From: Monosporascus cannonballus
Taxonomy: Eukaryota > Ascomycota > Sordariomycetes > Xylariales
DNA length: 64,000 nucleotides
Assembly: GCA_004154925.1 (NCBI GenBank)
Contig: QJNS01000708.1
Coordinates: 238,234 to 302,233, forward strand
Reading direction: 5' to 3'
Below the pieces are notes generated by a model. That model was not told the origin of the DNA. It searched no databases and saw nothing but the letters and a program-made list of their open reading frames with translations. Positions 57,774 through 64,000 of the stretch are shown one piece after another (within the stretch, counting starts at the first letter, position 1; each line of letters starts with the position of its first letter). The position numbers and the translations under genes were made by a program.

Positions 57774-59303
57774 GGTAGCACTCAATTTTTATTCGCCCAC
57801 ACTAACCCAATCAACTTCGGCAGGAAAAGCTACCTTTAGCCACACCTATTCTACACTATGATACAGGTACCAACACCTGTCACTGTTACAAATTGCAACA
57901 TCACATTCCAAGCAACGAGACGTCGTCCATCGGGCTAGCTGGCGATTCACAGCACCATCACCTGAAATTTGAAGCCCTACTCGCCGCGTACCACGATAAG
58001 AGTTCCCCAGACAAGCCTGACACTTCGAAGTGGTCTTCCCTGAGACTCTGTGGTGCTGATTAATAGGGATCTCCATATTACCAGCACGAGAGGAGCTCCG
58101 TGAAGCTCTCTGCCGGCCGTTAAAGAGTAATCCGAAGTGTCGAACGCCCTCAGCAACTAGTGCTCTGCGGAAGGCAGTGGCGTTATAATATGATTTCCAC
58201 GTAGGTTTTCCCCATTTCTGCAAAAGGAAGCAGTTATTGACAATAACGTAAGGCAGGAAATTGTACATAAAGGCCTGGGCTGCGTTGCGCCGAAGTTTGT
58301 AATCCCATTTAAATCTAAACCTCCGCTAATTACCAAGATTAACGCCGTTTATGTTAAGGTTATATTTATGAGCAATTCGAGGTACCATAACCGTCTTTTC
58401 CGCCTGATCTCCGAAAAAATTACGGGCAGAAATCTTATATTTGCTCCCTGCTTTGGGCTTTTTTCGAACTAATAAGATCCGTTCCCTTACCGTCCACCTA
58501 GTACTAAGGAATAAAGCGATGGAATTATCAGCCTAAGCGATTTGATTTACCTTATTATCAGGCGTTAAAAATTCCATCGCTTAATTAAAAGGCAAAATAA
58601 TACCTTTAGCTTTTTTCAAATTAACGAATTGCTTTGCCATTCCATATCTTTTTCGGGCTGGACCTATTGCTGCTAAACCTTTTTCGCATAACTGCAAAAA
58701 TAGCTATGGCGAAGAGAAAAGATTATCGAGGAATATATAATACAGAAGGTTATAAATGTTCCGAAGCTTATCCACAAGGTAAATAACCATATACTAAGTT
58801 GGATTTAACAGATTATTACCTTTCCTGTCGATTTTTCTACTTTTCAGCCGTGGAACGCCTACAGGACCTCCGCCTTTACCTGGATAATGGCCTATCCATA
58901 CCACAAATAGCCCATGATAAGCTAGGACCCAGGCCTTAAAGCCCGTATCGTCGGCTTTATTCGGGATCGTGGTGTTAAAAAGCGACTTCCCGTTATACCT
59001 TACGATATATTCGTCCACGGTAATATTGTACCTTAGGACGTAAAGCTTAAATGTTTTCGTTTGTACGTATTCAACCTATTTATCATAACGTTTAAAAGGT
59101 GACCTAAGTTAATATTCGTAATCCCAGATTCGAAACCTTCGATAAATAGCCTGTTATCAATTGCGAAAAAAGAAACCAATAATCGGGTGATATGGGCTAA
59201 GGTCCGAACCGATCCAGTACCTATTAACCGATATTTCCTTATGATTACACATATAAATCAGGGTGAAAAAGAACAAATACAGCTTTTCAACATACGTATC
59301 GTA

Positions 59304-59347
59304 AGATGACCCCCCCATCCGCGCTCCACCCCATCAACGCGCCACCC
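59304..59347 (+). repeat. Left terminal inverted repeat, nested element
   Basis: Starts AGATGACCCCCCCATCCGCG; pairs with 61193-61236. Confidence 0.92.
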
Positions 59348-61192
59348 CATAACCGCGTTGCGCGTCGATTTATTTACTGATTTCTTTCTATATAAAAAGC
59401 TTTTTAATAACGCTTTAAAAAATTGAAAAAATTATTTTTTTTCTTTAGCAAAATCTGCGTTTTCGAACGATATGCAGCCTTTAGCTTAATTCCGTACGGC
59501 GCAGGCGATTGACGAAGTAATACGTAAAAGGTTTTTACGTTTAGCTTCTAAGGGCTATTAAGTTAATAGAAAATATATCTTATGCCGTATCTAAGGTGTA
59601 CGGACGAAAAAAAAGTTCGATGAAAATTATTAGAAGTTATTACGAATCTAAGAGGAAATTTTAACCCGTTAGATTATCATACAAAGTTAATTAGGGTATG
59701 CATTATTTTATTTGCAATTCCGCTTATATATATAACGCTTCCTAATTAATAACGGCAGCTTTAAACGCTTAAAAAAAAGTTAAGTAACCCGATTTTTACG
59801 TCGTTATCCTAAAATCAAGATTATTAAAAGTAAATTTATTAACTATAGGCGTCTAAATAACGTTTCCCCGGCTTTTATTAATGTCTTATTTGGACGTTTT
59901 TCCTTGCCAAAAATTAAAGTTATTAAATAGAAAAACCGATTTAACGCGGACAAGATCGGAATAATAGAAAATATAGGCGAAAATTATTTCGTCCTTGGAA
60001 AAGCCTTTAGGAAAAATATCTTTTTAAAAAATGCCTTTAAGAAAGGGTGGATTATTATAATCGTCTGTATTAATATTAACGGGCGATTACTGTCGTTTTT
60101 CGTAATTTTTAGCGGCGTTAACGTATAATAATAATAATTCCTTAATTCGGACAATAAAATATACGAAAGCTAATATTTTACCACGTTAAAAAACGGTTAG
60201 ACGAATAATAAAATCGGCTTAAAATAATTTCGTAAAATCTTTATTCCTTATACCAAACCTAAGGACCCGGACGAATAAAAGCTATTAATAATTAACGGCC
60301 ATAAAAGCCATATTATCGAGGAATTTATGTAAATATACCTTTAAAATAAGATATATATTATTTTCCTGCTTGTTTATATTTTTTATGTTTTTTAGCTTTT
60401 TAACGTAAGTATATTTGTTACCTTAAAGCAAAGGTACCGTTATTATTTTGCGAATACTATTACGGGCGGGTTTCTAAGGTTATAAATAAAACCGATTTCC
60501 TTTGGGCGTTTGCGAAAGTATGGTAAAAAATTATAATAACTTCGGAATATATCATAAAAAGCTAGGAAATAACAAATTTACGTCTTATTAATAAAGCGAA
60601 GGTATTAAATAATAAATATATTAAAAAAAGGGGGGGATAATAAATATACTTATCCGGAAATTAATTTTTACCCCAGAATAACTTAATTTTTTATCCTAAA
60701 TAATTGCTTTAAGTATTAAAATACCTAAATTATTTAAGGAATTAATTCGGATCGAAAAAGCCCTAATATAGGTTAATCTAGCTTACGGGAATCTTACCGT
60801 ACGTTTCTTATTCCGCAAATTCGCCAAAGCCCTTAACGATAAAACCACCAAACTTTTTGTTACCGAAGTTCTTAATAGGCAAATAACTGCAGCCCTTGAA
60901 AAAGTAAAGCCTAAAAAATATGGGAAGGTGCAGCCCGAACCTAATAAGGGCTTCGTAAAGATAATCTCGGTTAGGAAGGTAAAAGTAGGGCGGAAGGCCC
61001 TTACGAAGGGACGTTTTACCGTTATTCGGCAAAATTAATAGGAAACCGAGCTTTCCGGAAGCGACGAAAATAACGAGGTAGAAGCGGATTGCATCATTAT
61101 ACGGTTTACTTAATATGGAATTAATTGATGAAGTGGCTGTTAAGATATTGTTATTTGAATGGAAAGGTTGTTGTGGCGATGGCTTCAAAATT

Positions 61193-61236
61193 GGGTGGAG
61201 CGTTGATGGGGTGGAGCGCGGATGGGGGGGTCATCT
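61193..61236 (-). repeat. Right terminal inverted repeat, nested element
   Basis: Inverted partner of 59304-59347 with one G/T difference at position 38. Confidence 0.92.
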
Positions 61237-61764
61237 TACTACCGATAACCGCGGGAACGTGGTTTTTTTTCCTCCCATTCGGGTTCGAAACTATTAGTTT
61301 ATCGCATTTATTTCTTAATTAGCCACCGTGGCATAAAGGTAAAAAACAACTTTAACAAAGTAAGTGGTAACGGTCTCACTTAAACCCCATAATCATCGAT
61401 GATTAATGGCTCAAAATGAGTCCCAATTGATGGATTAGGCGGCGCATTAGGGCGGAAAGTGGCTTTATCCGTAGGGTCTTTTTTATACGCATCAGGGTGT
61501 AGCTGTACGGCAGGAGTTTGTGATTCTATTTCAACGTCTGCAGCTTTCCGCTTCCGCCCCATTTTGGCTTGATTTTGTACTAAAAATTGGCAGAAAGCGT
61601 GGTGTTGAACGGAAGGAAAAGACAGCAATATCGTTGACGTCAACACTTAAAGCACCTTCGCACTCGCGTTTCTGTGGAGTAGCGCAACTTAGTGGAGCTT
61701 CAGTGGGCCTTCCTAGGCGGTTACAGTACGCTTCAGCGCTGATTAGCTTCCGTTTTAGGCCTAG

Positions 61765-61817
61765 CACCTTCAGAAAAATTGTTGACACTAACGTCTTGTC
61801 GCCCTCAAGCGGATAGC
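61765..61817 (-). repeat. Right terminal inverted repeat, piggyBac-like element
   Basis: Inverted partner of 57721-57773. Confidence 0.92.
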
Positions 61818-61823
61818 AAGCCA

Positions 61824-62337
61824 ATGGGTCAAGTTACACAACCTCTTTCTCTGAACGTTCTCTGCAAAATGTGTGGTAAGTGTTACCGAGCACCTAACAG
61901 GTCAAACTGTGAAGTCTGCTTGGAAAGGAAGAGAATGCCGGTGCGCCCAGTGTCGAGCAAGAAAGAAAGAACAAAAGATCTGTTACGGCTGCAACAACCC
62001 CTCACTTCTAGGCTTCACCAACTGCGAGACCCACCGCTCGAATGCGACGAAGAAGCAGGCCGTATACAACAAGGAAAAGCGGAAGATGGCGCGACAACAG
62101 GGTGGCTGCCACGCTTGCGGCCGCCCCGCGGCCTTGCCTCGCTCCCGCTGTGAGTCTTGCATTGAGAAACAGAGAGCATAGGAAACGAGCGGAGTCCAAA
62201 AGGGGAAGCTACAGGGTCTCTGCTATCGATGCTCCAGTCGGCCCCCCACCGCGCCTCACGCCGTATGTGGAGTCTGCCTTGCGAAGAATAAGGACAGTCA
62301 AAAAAGGCTTAAAACACTAAAAAACTCAGCAGAATAA
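61824..62337 (+). pseudogene. Repeated CxxC zinc-knuckle protein, frameshifted
   Basis: Begins ATG at 61824, seven bases after the right end of the transposon. Repeated CxxC(n)CxxC units lie in three successive frames. Frame 1: CKMCGKCYRAPNRSNCEVC then LERKR. Frame 2, entered near 61925-61945: CRCAQCRARKKE, CYGCNNPSLLGFTNC, and GGCHACGRPAALPRSRCESC ending IEKQRA. Frame 3, from about 62190: GLCYRCSSRPPTAPHAVCGVC then LAKNKDSQKRLKTLKNSAE and a stop. Each unit ends in a basic Lys/Arg-rich linker, as in nucleic-acid-binding zinc ribbons. The repeats continue cleanly across frame changes, so one-base indels or unrecognised introns broke a protein of about 165 aa. I do not recognise the family. Confidence 0.55.
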
Positions 62338-62457
62338 AACCAAAAAAAAAAATTTAAATAAAACAAGTTAAAATTTATAACTAGATCCATTCCACGACTG
62401 CAAATTCCAGTGCTCTGCCACGAGAGAAGGGTGTACGGGAAAAAGTGAATGAAACGT

Positions 62458-62569
62458 GACAAGGGCCGGATTCACCGGCGTAGATTTCTCTAGCGGACTT
62501 TTCCTCGCGCTGCCGCGAGTCAAGGATAAATCCCGAAACCACCGCCCCAGACCACTCGGCCACCTTGCC
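62458..62569 (-). other. tRNA-like structure (Ser/Leu-type), probably a pseudogene
   Basis: On the minus strand GGCAAGG (62569-62563) can pair with CCTTGTC (62464-62458, one G-U). A perfect box A (GTGGCCGAGTGG) follows the acceptor. A T-arm-like GCCGG/CCGGC stem encloses a loop two bases too short, so box B is defective. The 112-nt length suits a class II tRNA with an intron or long variable arm, but the anticodon is unclear. T-rich sequence follows downstream on the same strand. It could be a dead tRNA or the head of a tRNA-derived SINE. Confidence 0.4.
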
Positions 62570-63914
62570 CTATCCCTCGTGACGCATTTCCAAGCGCCTA
62601 TTGGAGGAGAGTGATATTGGCTTAGCGTATATAAAGCGATGCGCCTAGGCGGGGAGATTCCTGACGACTTGCACAGGCCTGTCTGTTATTATAAGTAAAA
62701 CTCTGCGAGAGCTTTTTAAAGGAGTAAGTATTTAATTATATTATTTTAAATTATGGATGTTATGAAAGTTCAAAAACTTATAAAGTTAATTTATTACTTA
62801 AATCTAAGGCACGTACTTAAGGGTAAATAATAAAAAGCTAAGTTACGCGTAAGTATAGGTTCCTTTCTATCAACCCTCCCCCGCGGGAACTTAGCCAGGT
62901 CTACAGTCCAGGTCAATAATCCAGGTTAACGACAACTCCTCCTTTACGCATAGGACGACGAGGATCCGTCTACCGTAGATGAACGAGACACAGGTGGTCC
63001 AGAAGACCTAGGAGCACCAGTACAGCTCAACGTGATGGCGATATCGAGCCTCTTGAACCCCGTGACATAAGGCGATGCATGGCGCAGGCCTTGAGGTCAC
63101 GTACTTGATCACCTAGGCTTCCTTCGACAGCCTTGAGGCAGTAATGGTGGATAAGGTAAGCCATAGTCCTTATCTAATTTCTGGGTCTTGTAAGAATAGT
63201 GCTAGGCAGTGCAATAAGATCAAGATACAGCATAGGTTGTTAACGGATTAAGTGGCTCAAAATTACGCGGAGGGTAGAGTGGTGCAGCTCATCCCCATCT
63301 CGGCCTTTCGATTTGGATTCCTTTTTCATAGATTAGTCGGTTAAGTACGTCAATGAGGCCTTTGAAGTCACCGCAAACACGCCTAAAAGCAAATAAGTGC
63401 TATTCCCACATCCCCTAAGTCTACCCCTTTTCGGCCCCTTCAGGATATCCCTCGAACCACGGCTCCGTCTACTCACTAAGTAGTATCGTCCAGTGTAGAA
63501 CATTCACATATGCAGCCAAATTTACAGGAAACACCAACAATTCGACCGCCTACCTTTTCAAACCGGCCATCTTAGCCTTATCCTCATCGTGGACTAATAT
63601 TCGTAGAGATCACGACCTACCGAGCAGCAGGACACTCATATCAGAAAAGGATTTGCTTTTTCGGAAACCTCGATTTTAATTGGCTTTACCGTACCGATGT
63701 CTATGACCAGTGCGAGTACGTTCTGCCGATCAGCAAACCGTCGAGACGAAGATGTCAACCAGCCTTCCTACATCCTGAAAGCCGCCCTAGCTAGTCTTCC
63801 CCACGCGGACCAAGAAAGAGACAACCATTGTCGGCGCTCAAGAATGGTGCAGAATATTGCGAAGAATAAATAGGAAAGATTGCTAAATTGATGTTTTGTC
63901 GCCTACAGTGGGCG

Positions 63915-63915
<1 letters not shown>
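62570..63915. other. Intergenic with an AT-rich patch
   Basis: Sequence at about 62695-62860 is AT-rich and resembles a short RIP-affected relic. A TATATAAA box lies near 62628. No gene supported in the remainder. Confidence 0.45.

Positions 63916-64000
<85 letters not shown>
63916..64000. repeat. 85-base poly-G run at the window end
   Basis: Uninterrupted G to the last base. Most likely a sequencing or assembly artefact at a contig end rather than genomic sequence. Confidence 0.97.

Larger units (their letters stand above)
59304..61236 (+). mobile_element. Nested RIP-degraded Fot1/pogo-type transposon, 1933 bp
   Basis: Inverted ends of about 44 bp (the first 37 identical), each next to TA (59302-59303 and 61237-61238). 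Interior is very AT-rich. Plus-strand remnants match pogo/Fot1 transposase in order: TRFLRRYPKIK then KSKFINYRRLNNVSP (CENP-B-type HTH, about 59785-59875), NRFNADKIGIIENIGENYF (about 59935-59995, YNxDETG-like), and a C-terminal part with FRKFAKALNDKTTK and a Lys-rich tail (about 60805-61040). Frameshifts and stops abound, so it is dead. Its ends differ from those of the element at 25686-27509, so it is a separate family. Confidence 0.85.
57846..61562 (-). pseudogene. piggyBac-type transposase, interrupted and mutated
   Basis: Start MGRKRKAADVEIESQ at 61562, the usual basic N terminus, then FRPNAPPNPSIGTHFEPL before a premature stop near 61380. The frame is split by the nested element (59304-61236). 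Left of it, 59018-58794 encodes VDEYIVRYNGKSLFNTTIPN then GFKAWVLAYHGLFVVWIGHYP, matching the DDE_Tnp_1_7 core with its catalytic Asp. The C-terminal part (58268-57846) encodes YNFLPYVIVNNCFLLQKWGK, then PTWKSYYNATAFRRALV, and a Cys-rich end (CQAC, CLECDVAICNSDRCW, YHS) like the piggyBac zinc-binding tail. Several stops lie between these parts in AT-enriched sequence, so it cannot be active. Confidence 0.82.
57721..61817. mobile_element. 4.1-kb DNA transposon with piggyBac-type transposase and 53-bp inverted ends
   Basis: The two ends (57721-57773 and 61765-61817) are 53-bp inverted copies with one mismatch. AAG abuts both ends (57718-57720 and 61818-61820), a possible 3-bp target duplication; the TTAA expected for piggyBac is not seen. 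The transposase lies on the minus strand and a second transposon is nested at 59304-61236. Termini have normal GC while sequence around the nested element is AT-rich. Confidence 0.8.

Noticed and set aside
1..64000. CRISPR arrays, bacterial operons, viral genes
   Set aside because: No regularly spaced identical repeats, no ribosome-binding-site-led gene strings and no viral protein motifs were seen; all recognised genes are fungal with introns.

Overview
The window reads as nuclear DNA of a filamentous ascomycete (Pezizomycotina, probably a sordariomycete-like fungus). Evidence: short GT-AG introns of about 50-140 bp, typical fungal families (MirB-type siderophore transporter, SidF-type acyltransferase, Cdc24, an F-box/WD40 protein, Mrp10, Med18, Vps60), an intron-containing tRNA-Pro, and AT-rich transposon relics with the C-to-T decay expected of repeat-induced point mutation (RIP). 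I cannot name the species.

Layout. 1-2.5 kb: a left-truncated reading frame fusing a trypsin-fold peptidase-like module to a catalytically altered peptide:N-glycanase (PNG1) module. 5.3-21.1 kb: a belt where intact genes (MFS transporter, SidF-like acyltransferase, Med18) alternate with broken metabolic or transport genes (NmrA-like reductase, amidase, malate/sulfite-type TDT transporter, quinone-oxidoreductase-like dehydrogenase). 21.6-24.9 kb: two tRNA genes and a complete siderophore-iron transporter. 25.7-27.5 kb: a RIP-degraded Fot1/pogo-type transposon with terminal inverted repeats and TA flanks. 29.3-36.9 kb: Mrp10, a small secreted protein, and Cdc24. 36.9-43.2 kb: a gene desert. 43.2-49.3 kb: an F-box/WD40 protein and the ESCRT-III protein Vps60. 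50-54.4 kb: two broken genes and short degenerate repeats. 55.2-56.9 kb: a cytochrome P450. 57.7-61.8 kb: a 4.1-kb element with 53-bp inverted repeats carrying a piggyBac-type transposase, itself interrupted by a 1.9-kb Fot1/pogo-type element. 61.8-64 kb: a frameshifted protein of repeated CxxC zinc-knuckle units, a tRNA-like structure, and a terminal run of 85 G that is probably an assembly artefact.

How the genes fit together. The SidF-like acyltransferase and the siderophore transporter point to hydroxamate siderophore production and uptake, but no NRPS is present, so the cluster is incomplete or dispersed. The core genes (med18, mrp10, cdc24, vps60, F-box/WD40) are housekeeping loci. The pseudogene belt and RIP islands between them suggest a locus where accessory metabolism is decaying while core genes are retained. 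Several breaks are single-nucleotide indels, so some could be assembly errors. The most unusual items are the peptidase-PNG1 fusion, the nested transposon with non-TTAA ends, the CxxC-repeat gene beside it, and an otherwise intact MFS gene that has lost one splice donor.
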